Both the position numbers and the translations under genes were made by a program. From assembly GCF_009189165.1 (NCBI RefSeq), contig NZ_CP045118.1:5642001-5706000 (forward strand): a stretch of 64,000 nucleotides of DNA. The letters run 5' to 3'. Below, one piece after another: positions 1 to 7,296 of the stretch (position 1 is its first letter; each line of letters opens with the position of its first letter). The notes under the pieces are model-generated. The model saw nothing but the letters and a program-made list of their open reading frames with translations, did no database searches and had not been told where the DNA came from. The stretch comes from Pseudomonas sp. SCB32. Its GTDB lineage: Bacteria > Pseudomonadota > Gammaproteobacteria > Pseudomonadales > Pseudomonadaceae.

Positions 1-1
1 C

Positions 2-529
2 TTCGGCCCCGCCGCCTTCATCGGTCGCTGCCGCGTGGTGCCGCTGCGCAACACCGGCGCCGCGCTGTCGCCATTCAACGCCTTCCTCATCCTGCAGGGC
101 CTGGAAACCCTGGCGCTGCGCATGGAGCGCCACTGCGACAACGCCCTGAAAGTCGCCCGCTACCTGCAAGAGCACCCGCAGGTGAGCTGGGTGAAATACG
201 CCGGCCTCGCCGACCACCCCGAGCACGCCCTGGCGCAGCGCTATATGGGTGGCCAGCCGGCGGCGATCCTCTCCTTCGGCATCAAGGGCGGCCAGGAAGC
301 CGGCGCGCGCTTCATCGACGCCCTGAACCTGGTGGTGCGCCTGGTCAACATCGGCGACGCCAAGTCCCTGGCCTGCCACCCGGCCTCTACCACCCACCGC
401 CAGCTCAACGACGAGGAACTGGAGAAGGCCGGCGTACCGCGCGACATGGTGCGCCTGTCCATCGGCATCGAGCACATCGACGACATCCTCACCGACCTCG
501 CCCAGGCGCTGCGCGCTGCCGAGAGTTGA
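2..529 (+). CDS. metY: O-acetylhomoserine sulfhydrylase, C-terminal part (cut by window edge)
   Basis: The frame is open from the first bases of the window to a TGA at 527-529, so only the last ~175 residues are present. The residues fit the C-terminal half of the Cys/Met-metabolism PLP enzymes, with the typical stretches RNTGAALSPFNAFLILQGLE, VNIGDAKSLACHPASTTH and RLSIGIEHIDDI. In MetY these surround the active-site entrance and the C-terminal domain. The enzyme joins O-acetylhomoserine with sulfide to give homocysteine in the cytoplasm. The PLP-binding lysine lies upstream of the window. A cystathionine gamma-synthase-type paralogue is the main alternative. The hairpin at 536-567 follows the stop directly. 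Confidence 0.85.
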   Translation, partial: FGPAAFIGRCRVVPLRNTGAALSPFNAFLILQGLETLALRMERHCDNALKVARYLQEHPQVSWVKYAGLADHPEHALAQRYMGGQPAAILSFGIKGGQEAGARFIDALNLVVRLVNIGDAKSLACHPASTTHRQLNDEELEKAGVPRDMVRLSIGIEHIDDILTDLAQALRAAES

Positions 530-535
530 TGACCG

Positions 536-567
536 CCATGTGAGGCGCCGACCGGCGCCTCACATGG
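536..567 (+). terminator. Long perfect hairpin after metY
   Basis: A 15-bp perfect inverted repeat (536-550 and 553-567) is separated by AC only, so in RNA the loop must open a few pairs. It starts 7 bases after the metY stop. No T-run follows, so it is either an atypical terminator or an mRNA 3'-end stabiliser. Confidence 0.55.
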
Positions 568-721
568 GCCTCGGATTACACCCATCGCCCCGCTGCTTAC
601 CGCAGCCAGCGTCAGCCTTTTCGCAAGGCTCTGCCGGACGCGTTGGAATCCACTTCCAGCCGTGAGCAGGTTTGTCTCAACCGATTAAAATGACGGCATC
701 TTTTTAGCCATACGCAACCGG

Positions 722-746
722 ATGCAGGAATTTTCCTGCATTTTTT
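722..746 (+). terminator. Rho-independent terminator
   Basis: A 9-bp stem ATGCAGGAA / TTCCTGCAT with a 2-base TT spacer is followed directly by five more T. This is a textbook plus-strand intrinsic terminator. It lies ~190 bases past the metY stop and just before a short ORF and leader. It ends either metY read-through or an unannotated transcript from 570-720. Confidence 0.7.
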
Positions 747-768
747 CAACTGAGCGTATTGGACGAAC

Positions 769-813
769 ATGATCCAGAAGTGCCGAACGGCGCGGATCAA
801 CCAGGAGTTGTAG
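769..813 (+). CDS. Possible 14-codon leader peptide
   Basis: ATG at 769 opens a 14-codon frame ending at TAG 811-813. It encodes a basic peptide starting MIQKCRTARI. GGA lies six bases upstream of the ATG. The frame sits between the terminator at 722-746 and the hairpin-rich leader of the frameshifted gene at 894. This arrangement suggests a leader ORF, but a chance short ORF is equally possible. No family is recognised. Confidence 0.25.
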   Translation: MIQKCRTARINQEL

Positions 814-837
814 CGATACCCAAAAGACGCGAGCCCC

Positions 838-890
838 CGGTGCTACCAACACCGAAGGCCCGCTAACCACAAGCAGCTTAAAAGGAGCTG
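838..890 (+). promoter_or_regulatory. Two hairpins in the leader of the gene at 894, second one loops out the SD
   Basis: Hairpin one pairs CGGTG (838-842) with CACCG (850-854) around a 7-base loop. Hairpin two pairs CAGCT (874-878) with AGCTG (886-890). Its 7-base loop, together with the start of the 3' arm, carries the AAGGAG Shine-Dalgarno sequence of the ATG at 894. A small structured leader is seen directly. Regulation by it is inference. Confidence 0.35.
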
Positions 891-893
891 AAT

Positions 894-1227
894 ATGGCTA
901 ACGCCAATAGTACGTCACGCCCCCCAATTAACTGAACGCCCCGAAGCAGAGCGGTTCGCCCCCTTGGGAGCAGATTCGCAAGCCAACGCCAATCCCCGCT
1001 ACGCCACGCTCTACCTGCGCACCGACGCGCCCTGCGATGAGCTGTACAACGCCGCCGAAGACCGTCTGAGCGCGGTCATCGAACTGCTGGGCACCCTGAC
1101 CTTCGTCGAACTCGACGCCTACCCCGCCCGCAACGTCCTGCAAATCAGCCGCTCGCTGTTGCTGCTGGCCTCTGACGCGCACTCGCTGTACCGGGCGGAT
1201 CATGAGCAGCGGGATCGGCGCGGATAG
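894..1227 (+). pseudogene. Small hypothetical protein gene, probably frameshifted at a C6 run
   Basis: ATG at 894 has a good SD (AAGGAG, 882-887) but hits a TGA after 13 codons (933-935). The +1-shifted frame is open from 892 to a TGA at 1225-1227 and has strong G/C third positions. The only start codon in that frame that could serve is a TTG at 964 without an SD. Removing one C from the six-C run at 920-925 would join both parts into one ~110-residue protein beginning MANANSTSRPP. The C-terminal part (LYLRTDAPCDELYNAAEDRL and a later leucine-rich helix) loosely resembles the small Pseudomonas-specific DUF3077-type proteins; that match is a guess. It could be a true pseudogene, a sequencing error or a slippage site. 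Confidence 0.45.
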
Positions 1228-1241
1228 CGCTTCACTCCACT

Positions 1242-1270
1242 CGGCGGATTACGCTTCGCGCAATCCGCCG
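1242..1270. repeat. REP-like palindrome
   Basis: A palindrome with outer arms CGGCGGATT (1242-1250) and AATCCGCCG (1262-1270), an inner CGC/GCG pairing and a TTC tip. It follows the frameshifted gene by 15 bases. The form is that of a single Pseudomonas REP unit and may also act as a 3'-end hairpin. Confidence 0.55.
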
Positions 1271-1391
1271 TATGAAACTGGAAGAACAGAGTCTGTGCGC
1301 TGAGTAGGAAAAGTAAACACATCATTGTAATCGGAGAATATTCTTATTTTCTTCAAATAGAGTTCAACATCAGCCCACGGAAAGCTCCTAT

Positions 1392-1466
1392 TTCCTGGAG
1401 TCCAAAGCTCAATAAACTGAATCCACCATCAAGACTACTGATGGGGACCCAAAATACTTCCAGGAG
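1392..1466 (+). promoter_or_regulatory. Structured 5' leader that can mask the SD of the secreted peptide gene
   Basis: TCCTGGA at 1393-1399 is the exact complement of TCCAGGA at 1459-1465, extended by one G-T pair on each side. The 3' arm contains the AGGAG Shine-Dalgarno sequence (1462-1466) of the ATG at 1473. Within the enclosed loop CATCA (1427-1431) pairs with TGATG (1439-1443). The pairing is visible in the sequence. Translational control by it is inference. Confidence 0.35.
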
Positions 1467-1472
1467 TTTAAA

Positions 1473-1604
1473 ATGAAAAAAATAGCTTATGCCCTAATCT
1501 GCTCCGGACTACTGATCTCAAGCCAGGTATTTGCCTGCGACTACTACGATATCTGGGGCGACTGCCACGACTACTCGGGCTATGAAAACTACTACGCCAA
1601 CTAA
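1473..1604 (+). CDS. Small secreted peptide, 43 residues with Sec signal peptide
   Basis: ATG at 1473 follows AGGAG by six bases and the frame ends in TAA at 1602-1604. The first 21 residues form a signal peptide: MKK, then a hydrophobic core (ALICSGLLIS), then a V-F-A cleavage site. The mature part would be only 22 residues. It begins with Cys, has a second Cys nine residues later, and is acidic and very rich in Tyr (six) with one Trp and no Lys or Arg. Cys directly after VFA could be read as a poor lipobox, but Phe at -2 argues against it. The gene stands alone in AT-richer DNA than its surroundings, which suggests acquisition or weak codon selection. No family is recognised and no function is proposed. 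Confidence 0.6.
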   Translation: MKKIAYALICSGLLISSQVFACDYYDIWGDCHDYSGYENYYAN

Positions 1605-1627
1605 CCAGCTAGAAATTTGAAACACAT

Positions 1628-1671
1628 TGCCACCGTGTCCAGACGGTAGAATTTGTTTGGGCACGGTGGCA
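1628..1671 (+). terminator. Inverted repeat after the secreted peptide gene
   Basis: TGCCACCGTG (1628-1637) pairs perfectly with CACGGTGGCA (1662-1671) around a 24-base loop, 23 bases after the peptide gene's stop. No T-run follows. It may be a 3'-end hairpin or a factor-dependent terminator. The rest of 1605-1880 holds no convincing gene. Confidence 0.4.
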
Positions 1672-1880
1672 CACGCCAAGAAATTGTTTTGCCAAAACCC
1701 ACCCCACTTCCCAGAAAATAAGATCTACAGAAAGCGGAACTTATCTATATCTTTTAATTACTAGGAACTTGATACAGAGCGACCCGGCGAGAAAGTCCCA
1801 CAGCCAGCCCCTCCAGCCCTTCCATTGATATTCTTCTCCCCTGCCTCCATCTAGCTCCCCATAACCGGAGGAGCCCTACC

Positions 1881-2315
1881 ATGTCCGAATCCCTGATCAT
1901 CCCCTGCCCGCACTGCAACGGTCTCAACCGCGTACCCGCCGAACGCCTGGGCGATGCGCCGCGCTGCGGCCGCTGCCAGTCGGCGGTCATCGTCGGCAGT
2001 CCCTTCGAGCTGAACGAAGCCAGCTTCGCCGCCCAGGCCAAGGGCGACCTGCCGCTGCTGGTGGACGTCTGGGCCGACTGGTGCGGCCCCTGCAAGGCCT
2101 TTGCACCGGTGTTCGAGCAGGCCGCCGCGCGGCTCCCGGGCAAAGTGCGCCTGGCCAAGCTCGATAGCGACGCCAACCCGAACCTTTCCACCCGCCTGGG
2201 GATTCGTTCGATTCCCAGCCTGATCCTGCTGCGCAACGGCCAGGAAGTGGCGCGCCAGAGCGGCGCCATGCCGCTGCCGCAGTTGATGGACTGGCTGTCC
2301 CGCAACGGCATCTGA
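1881..2315 (+). CDS. trxC: Thioredoxin 2 (zinc-binding thioredoxin)
   Basis: 144 residues, the usual TrxC length. An N-terminal zinc ribbon is formed by C9-x2-C12 and C29-x2-C32. It is followed by the thioredoxin fold with the redox motif W67-C68-G-P-C71. The cis-proline loop IRSIPSL and the glycine-rich end are present. TrxC is a cytoplasmic disulfide reductase, classically linked to oxidative stress, with zinc ligands that also sense oxidation. GGAGGAG at 1868-1874 is a strong SD 6 bases before the ATG. The gene appears to be transcribed alone or with the downstream thioesterase, which starts 106 bases later. Confidence 0.95.
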   Translation: MSESLIIPCPHCNGLNRVPAERLGDAPRCGRCQSAVIVGSPFELNEASFAAQAKGDLPLLVDVWADWCGPCKAFAPVFEQAAARLPGKVRLAKLDSDANPNLSTRLGIRSIPSLILLRNGQEVARQSGAMPLPQLMDWLSRNGI

Positions 2316-2421
2316 ACGCCCCTGCTCGCTGAGCGTTCCGGTCAATCCGCGCGGTCATTGCCAGACCGCGCGGCGCAGCTAGTCTTGGGCAGACAACAAA
2401 CAGGCGAACCGGAGCGCGCCC

Positions 2422-2865
2422 ATGCCCTACCCCGAAGAATTCATCCGCCAACTCACCGAAGAACACATCGCCTTCGTCAAGCGCACGGGCCTCAAGGCCG
2501 AGGTGCTGGAACCGGGCCACGTGCGCTTGCGCATGCCGCTCAAGGGCAACGAGAACCACATCCACAACATGTATGCCGGCGCCCTGTTCACCGTGGCCGA
2601 GCTGCCCGGCGGCATCCTGATGCTGACCAGCTTCGACAGCCGGCGCTTCTATCCGATCGTCAAGGAAGCCGGCCTGCGCTTCCTGCGCCCCGCTGCCAGC
2701 GACGTCACTGTCGACGCCTGGCTCAGCGAGGAGGAGATCCAGCGCATCGGTGAAGAAGCGACCGAAACCGGCAAGTCGGACTTCATCCTCGACCTGCAGC
2801 TCAAGGATGCGGAAGGCACCGTCGTCGCCGAGAGCCACGCCGTCTATCAGCTGCGCAGCCGCTGA
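2422..2865 (+). CDS. Hotdog-fold thioesterase-like protein (YiiD C-terminal / DUF4442 type)
   Basis: 147 residues with one hotdog domain. It has an N-terminal helix, then the segment GNENHIHNMYAGALFTVAEL, which fits the helix-strand signature of putative thioesterases in this family. A long beta-sheet follows to the C-terminus. The substrate cannot be read from the sequence; a small acyl-thioester is the default family expectation. CGGAG at 2411-2415 acts as SD. No tail signal or membrane segment is present, so the protein is cytoplasmic. The gene sits between trxC and the stress protein gene without a shared pathway being obvious. Confidence 0.7.
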   Translation: MPYPEEFIRQLTEEHIAFVKRTGLKAEVLEPGHVRLRMPLKGNENHIHNMYAGALFTVAELPGGILMLTSFDSRRFYPIVKEAGLRFLRPAASDVTVDAWLSEEEIQRIGEEATETGKSDFILDLQLKDAEGTVVAESHAVYQLRSR

Positions 2866-2942
2866 ATCCGGGCCATTGCCCTGCATCAAGGTGAAATTTC
2901 CTACGTGGCGCGACAGTGGAAGCGCCACAGAGGGATGCCACC

Positions 2943-3749
2943 ATGTACAGGAACCTGCTCGTCGCCCATGACCTCAGCGTTGAAGCGGATATTGCGGTGC
3001 GCCGCGCCGCCCAGCTGGCCCGCCAGCATGGCGCCAGCGTCACCTTGCTGCATGTGATCGAGGAGTTCTTTCCCGACCGCATGATGGATACCGTCCGCGA
3101 GGCCGCCGAGGTCGCGCTGCGTGACGCCGCTGCGGCCAACGCCATCGACGACTATCAGCTGCTGATCCGCCAGGGTCGCGCCGCGCCAACCGTCACCCAG
3201 GCGGCGCAGGAGCTCAAGGCCGACCTTTTGCTGATCGGCGCGCATCACCAGCAACTGCTCGAGCGCTTCGACGGCACCACCCTGGAGCGTATCGCCCGCC
3301 ATTGCCGCGCGCCGATCCTGCTGGCGGTGGAGGAATCCGCCAAGCCCTATGCACGGGCGCTGGCCGGGCTGGATCTGTCATTGAGCTCCTGCCAGGCCTG
3401 GCGAGCGGGCTATCGCCTGTTGCCGACCAGCGCTGAGCTGCTGGCGCTCAACGCCTACCAGCCCGGCAAGGCCGAACGCGCCGACGAGCATCTGGAGACC
3501 CAGCGTGGGCTGCTGCGCCAGACGCTGCAGGACGAACGCGCGCAACTGCCGACCGAAGGGCCGCAACTGCTCTGCGCGGTGCAACAGGGAAACTTCCAGC
3601 AGGCGCTGGAGACAGCCCTGGGGGAATGGACGCCTGACCTGCTGGTGCTCGGCAGCCGCAGCCGCGGCGCCATCGAGCAGGCCATGCTTGGCAGCTCGAC
3701 CCGTTACTTCCTGCGCCGGCCGCCTTGCGACATTCTCATCTCGCAATGA
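2943..3749 (+). CDS. Universal stress protein, tandem UspA domains
   Basis: The start MYRNLLVAHD at 2943 is chosen over an upstream in-frame ATG at 2916 because of the AGAGGG SD just before it and because Usp domains begin with this strand. About 268 residues hold two Usp modules. The first (1-~125) has a degenerate end LIGAHHQQLLERF. The second (~145-268) carries the nucleotide-loop signature LVLGSRSRGAIEQAMLGSST followed by the strand DILIS. Usp proteins bind ATP or AMP and are induced by starvation or stress. It corresponds by memory to P. aeruginosa PA5027. It converges on the parA-like gene, with a shared hairpin between them. Confidence 0.85.
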   Translation: MYRNLLVAHDLSVEADIAVRRAAQLARQHGASVTLLHVIEEFFPDRMMDTVREAAEVALRDAAAANAIDDYQLLIRQGRAAPTVTQAAQELKADLLLIGAHHQQLLERFDGTTLERIARHCRAPILLAVEESAKPYARALAGLDLSLSSCQAWRAGYRLLPTSAELLALNAYQPGKAERADEHLETQRGLLRQTLQDERAQLPTEGPQLLCAVQQGNFQQALETALGEWTPDLLVLGSRSRGAIEQAMLGSSTRYFLRRPPCDILISQ

Positions 3750-3762
3750 GGCGGCGCTGAGC

Positions 3763-3784
3763 GCGCTCCCGGGGCCGGGAGCGC
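3763..3784. terminator. Bidirectional hairpin between convergent genes
   Basis: GCGCTCCCGG (3763-3772) and CCGGGAGCGC (3775-3784) form a perfect 10-bp stem. It lies 13 bases past the usp stop and 18 bases past the end of the convergent parA-like gene. No long T-run is seen on either side. Confidence 0.55.
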
Positions 3785-3802
3785 CACTCGATCATCTGGA
3801 AA

Positions 3803-4570
3803 TCAGGCTTCCAGCAGGTTGTGCAGTTCGACGAACTGCTGCGTCAACTTGTGCCGGGGTTCGAGGAAGATCAGCGGGGTGCACGCCTGGTGCGACTCGC
3901 GCATCTTCACCGAGCTCATCAGGTACACCGGCAGCACCGGCAGTTCCTCCGCCACCAGTTCATCCAGCAGTTGCTGCGGCAGGGTCGCACGCGGCTGGAA
4001 CTGGTTGACCACGATGCCTTCGACTTCCAGGGCCTCGTTGTGATCTTCCTTCAACTCCTCGATCTCCTGCAGCAGCCCGTAGAGCGCCTGGCGAGAGAAG
4101 CTGTCGCAGTCGAAGGGGATCAGGCAGCGATCGGCGGCGATCAGGGCCGAGACGGTATAGAAATTCAGCGCCGGCGGAGTATCCAGGTAGATCCGGTCGT
4201 AGTCTTCGGCCAGCTCGTCCAGCAGTTTGCGCAGCTTGTTGATCTTGTGCTTCTGCTCGAGCTTGGGCTGCAGGTCGGCCAGCTCGGGGCTCGCGGTGAC
4301 CACATGCAGGTTATCGAACGGGGTCTCGTAGATGTCGACCTTGCCCTTGCGGCTGAAGGGGCCGGACGAGAGGGTCTGCTTGAAGAAATCGGCGATCCCC
4401 ACCGGCAGGTCCTCGCCGGTCAGCCCGGTGAGGTAGTGCGTCGAGTTGGCCTGGGAGTCCAGGTCCACCAGCAGCGTGCGATAGCCCTCCGCCGCGCTGA
4501 CCGCCGCCAGGTTGCAGGCAATGCTCGACTTGCCCACTCCGCCCTTCTGATTGAACACCACGCGCCGCAT
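3803..4570 (-). CDS. Orphan ParA-family ATPase
   Basis: 255 residues with a deviant Walker A motif K9-G-G-V-G-K14-S-S, the Walker A' region [12 protein letters not shown] and the B-type region [15 protein letters not shown]. These mark the ParA/MinD superfamily that dimerises on ATP and often binds DNA or membrane. No parB gene and no parS-like repeat was noticed nearby, so it is not the chromosomal segregation pair. ParA orphans position other cargo such as chemoreceptor arrays or pili, but nothing here identifies the cargo. By memory it matches P. aeruginosa PA5028. It is a single-gene unit facing the usp gene. Confidence 0.8.
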   Translation of the reverse strand: MRRVVFNQKGGVGKSSIACNLAAVSAAEGYRTLLVDLDSQANSTHYLTGLTGEDLPVGIADFFKQTLSSGPFSRKGKVDIYETPFDNLHVVTASPELADLQPKLEQKHKINKLRKLLDELAEDYDRIYLDTPPALNFYTVSALIAADRCLIPFDCDSFSRQALYGLLQEIEELKEDHNEALEVEGIVVNQFQPRATLPQQLLDELVAEELPVLPVYLMSSVKMRESHQACTPLIFLEPRHKLTQQFVELHNLLEA

Positions 4571-4650
4571 GAGCCTGCCTCCGTAATCCGTTCAAGTGCT
4601 CCGGATTCTATGCAATGCCCATGACAACGGCGAGCCCTCCGTCGAACGGT

Positions 4651-5559
4651 TCAGCCTCCCGCGCGCAAGGCGGCCACCTCACGGGTCAGCAGGTCGATGA
4701 AGGACTGCGCCAACGGCGAGCGTTCGTCACGCCGACGCACCAGCCAGACCGAGCTGGTCGCCCCCGGATCGAGCAACGTGCGATAGACCACACCGTCCAC
4801 CCGCGTGCGGCGGAACGACGCCGGTAGCATGGTGACACCCAGTCCGGCGGCAACCAGGCCAATGATGGTCATCGCTTCGCCGGCCTCCTGGGCGATGCGC
4901 GGACTGAATCCGGCCTGCCGCGACAGTGCGATCAGCTGGTCATACAGGCCGGTGCCATAGCTGCGGGGGAAGAACACGAAGGGTTCGTCCGCCAGCGCGG
5001 CGATCTCCAGGCCATCCGGATTGGACTCAGCCAACGGGTGGTCGGCGCGCAGTACCGCCACCAGCGGCTCGCTGAACAGTTCCACGGCCTCCAGGGTGTC
5101 CGGCAGCGCGATGGGGCGGATCAGGCCGACCTGCACCCGCTCTTCCAGCAGCGCCTGCACGGCCTGGCCGCTGCTCAGTTCCTGAAGGTCCAGGTGGACG
5201 TCCGGGTAGGCCTGGCGGAACGCCAGGATGCTGCGCGGAATGGTCGAGGTGAAGGGCGCGGAGGCGGTAAAGCCGATCTTCAGTTCCCCCAGTTCCCCCT
5301 GGTGCGCACGGCGCGCCAGCAACACCGCACGATCGACCTGCTGCAGCACCTGCCGCGCCTCTGCAAGGAACAACTGCCCCGCCTCGGTCAGCGTCACCCG
5401 TCGGTTGGTGCGCTCCAGCAGGCGCGCGCCGATCTCCTCTTCCAGTGCCTGGATCTGCTGGCTCAACGGCGGTTGCGAGATGCCCAGTTGCTCGGCGGCC
5501 CGGCCGAAGTGCAGCTCTTCGGCCACGGCAATGAAGTAACGCAGATGCCTCAGTTCCAT
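4651..5559 (-). CDS. LysR-family transcriptional regulator
   Basis: 302 residues. The N-terminal winged helix-turn-helix (about residues 1-60, core AAEQLGISQPPLSQQIQALE) is followed by the linker helix and a two-lobe periplasmic-binding-like effector domain starting near residue 90 (LKIGFTASAPF). The closest subgroup by eye is the BenM/CatR/CynR type. It is transcribed divergently from an MFS transporter gene across a 173-base AT-rich gap. That arrangement suggests it controls that transporter and itself. The inducer is unknown. It matches remembered P. aeruginosa PA5029. Confidence 0.85.
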   Translation of the reverse strand: MELRHLRYFIAVAEELHFGRAAEQLGISQPPLSQQIQALEEEIGARLLERTNRRVTLTEAGQLFLAEARQVLQQVDRAVLLARRAHQGELGELKIGFTASAPFTSTIPRSILAFRQAYPDVHLDLQELSSGQAVQALLEERVQVGLIRPIALPDTLEAVELFSEPLVAVLRADHPLAESNPDGLEIAALADEPFVFFPRSYGTGLYDQLIALSRQAGFSPRIAQEAGEAMTIIGLVAAGLGVTMLPASFRRTRVDGVVYRTLLDPGATSSVWLVRRRDERSPLAQSFIDLLTREVAALRAGG

Positions 5560-5732
5560 GTCGCCACCATTGAGTCGAAATACATATCAAACAGGTCGAT
5601 TAATATATTGGAAATAATAAAAACAGCTCCTTATCCTTGCCAGTACCAGCCCAATAACAACTCCAAGAACTTCTGCCATCCCCGCCGCACGGGCCTTTTG
5701 CCGCCCCTGCGCGAGCCGAATCGAGGTGAGTT
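5560..5732. promoter_or_regulatory. Divergent promoter region lysR / MFS gene
   Basis: This 173-base gap has a distinctly AT-rich core (about 5575-5660) in otherwise GC-rich DNA, as expected for back-to-back promoters with a LysR operator. I could not settle exact -35/-10 boxes. GAGGTGA just before 5733 is the SD of the MFS gene. Confidence 0.45.
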
Positions 5733-7052
5733 GTGAGTCAATCTGCGTTACGGGCGTCCGAGCATGTCGAACCCGAATTACTGAACGCCGCGCGCCAGGC
5801 GAATGCCAGCGTCGTCAGCGCCGTCGAAGAGATCGAAAGCTACATCGAGAAAGGCACCCCGGCCTTCATGCGCACGTCGCTTGCGCTGTTTTCCGGCGGC
5901 TTCGCCACCTTCGCCCTGCTCTACTGCGTGCAGCCGATGATGCCGGTGCTGTCCAAGGCCTTCGACCTCACTGCGGCGCAGAGCAGCCTGGTGCTCTCTA
6001 TTTCCACCATCACCATGGCCTTCGGCCTGCTGGTCACCGGGCCGATCTCCGACGCCATCGGGCGCAAGTCGATCATGGTCGCCTCGCTGATCCTCGCCGC
6101 CCTGTTCACTCTGGGCAGCGCGATGATGCCGACCTGGCACGGCGTCCTGCTGATGCGCGCGCTGCTCGGCCTGTCGCTGAGCGGCCTGGCGGCGGTGGGC
6201 ATGACCTACCTCTCCGAGGAAATCCATCCACAGCACATCGGCCTGTCCATGGGGCTGTACATCGGCGGCAATGCAATCGGCGGCATGAGCGGCCGGCTGA
6301 TCAGCGGCGTGCTGGTGGACTACGTGAACTGGCACGTGGCGCTGGCCACCCTGGGCGTGATCGCCCTGGCCGCCGCGCTGCTGTTCTGGCGCATCCTGCC
6401 CGAGTCGAAGAACTTCCGCCCCGCACCACTCAAGCCGCGCCAGCTGGCCGAGGGCTTCCGCGGGCACTTCCGCGATGCCGGCCTGCCCTGGCTGTTCCTC
6501 GAAGCCTTCCTGCTGATGGGCGCCTTCGTCACCCTGTTCAACTACATCGGCTACCGCCTGCTGGCCGATCCGTACCACCTGAGCCAGGCAGTGGTCGGCG
6601 TGCTTTCGGTGGTCTATCTGTCAGGCATCTACAGCTCCGCCTGGGTCGGCTCCCTGGCTGACCGCCTGGGTCGGCGCAAGGTGCTCTGGGCGATGATCGC
6701 GCTGATGCTCGGCGGCTTGCTGATCACCCTGCTGCAACCGCTGGCCCTGGTGCTGGTCGGCATGCTGGTCTTCACCTTCGGCTTCTTCGGCGCGCACTCG
6801 GTGGCCAGCAGCTGGATCGGCCGCCGCGCCCTGAAAGCCAAGGGCCAGGCCTCGTCACTGTATCTGTTCAGCTACTACGTGGGCTCAAGCATTGCCGGCA
6901 CCGTGGGCGGGGTGTTCTGGCATCACTACGGCTGGAATGGCGTGGGGCTGTTCATCGCCGGCCTGCTGGTGATTGCGCTGCTGGTGGCGCTGCATCTGGC
7001 ACGCCTCGCAGTGTTACCTCGCGATCTACCCGCACTCGCCAGACACGGGTAG
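5733..7052 (+). CDS. Major facilitator superfamily transporter (YnfM-like)
   Basis: A GTG start at 5733 follows the SD GAGGTGAG. The 439 residues hold ~12 transmembrane helices after a ~45-residue cytoplasmic N-terminal segment. The loop 2-3 MFS motif appears as GPISDAIGRKSI and its second-half copy as GSLADRLGRRKV. The architecture fits drug:H+ antiporter-like exporters of the inner membrane. Substrate is unknown. The divergent LysR gene is the likely regulator. It matches remembered P. aeruginosa PA5030. A large nested hairpin follows the stop. Confidence 0.85.
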   Translation: MSQSALRASEHVEPELLNAARQANASVVSAVEEIESYIEKGTPAFMRTSLALFSGGFATFALLYCVQPMMPVLSKAFDLTAAQSSLVLSISTITMAFGLLVTGPISDAIGRKSIMVASLILAALFTLGSAMMPTWHGVLLMRALLGLSLSGLAAVGMTYLSEEIHPQHIGLSMGLYIGGNAIGGMSGRLISGVLVDYVNWHVALATLGVIALAAALLFWRILPESKNFRPAPLKPRQLAEGFRGHFRDAGLPWLFLEAFLLMGAFVTLFNYIGYRLLADPYHLSQAVVGVLSVVYLSGIYSSAWVGSLADRLGRRKVLWAMIALMLGGLLITLLQPLALVLVGMLVFTFGFFGAHSVASSWIGRRALKAKGQASSLYLFSYYVGSSIAGTVGGVFWHHYGWNGVGLFIAGLLVIALLVALHLARLAVLPRDLPALARHG

Positions 7053-7070
7053 TTTCTACACACATCTTGC

Positions 7071-7119
7071 AAAACTTATCCAATTACGACCATGCACGGT
7101 CGTACAAGGATAAGTTTTT
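7071..7119 (+). terminator. Large nested hairpin with T-tail after the MFS gene
   Basis: The outer stem AAAACTTATCC (7071-7081) pairs with GGATAAGTTTT (7108-7118) and is followed by one more T. Inside it TACGACC (7085-7091) pairs with GGTCGTA (7098-7104), with 3-base internal bulges AAT and CAA. The A-run/T-run flanks make it a good terminator in both directions. Confidence 0.65.
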
Positions 7120-7169
7120 GCCTCCCCACGACGCCCTTCATCCGGGCTACGTAGCGCTTCTTCCCACTC

Positions 7170-7185
7170 TACGACTAAAGTCGTA
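7170..7185. promoter_or_regulatory. Palindrome TACGAC-N4-GTCGTA upstream of the amino-acid permease
   Basis: TACGAC (7170-7175) and GTCGTA (7180-7185) are separated by TAAA, about 112 bases before the permease start. The same half-sites occur with a wider spacer in the hairpin at 7085-7104. It looks like an operator. The regulator is unknown. Confidence 0.35.
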
Positions 7186-7296
7186 ACAAAATATGGCGCG
7201 ATCCTTGCGTCAAGAAAAACGCACGACTTGTTGGAATCCTGAAACGGACCTCGGCTCCCGCAGTACGCAATTCCCTCCTGTAGTTGTAGGTAAAGC

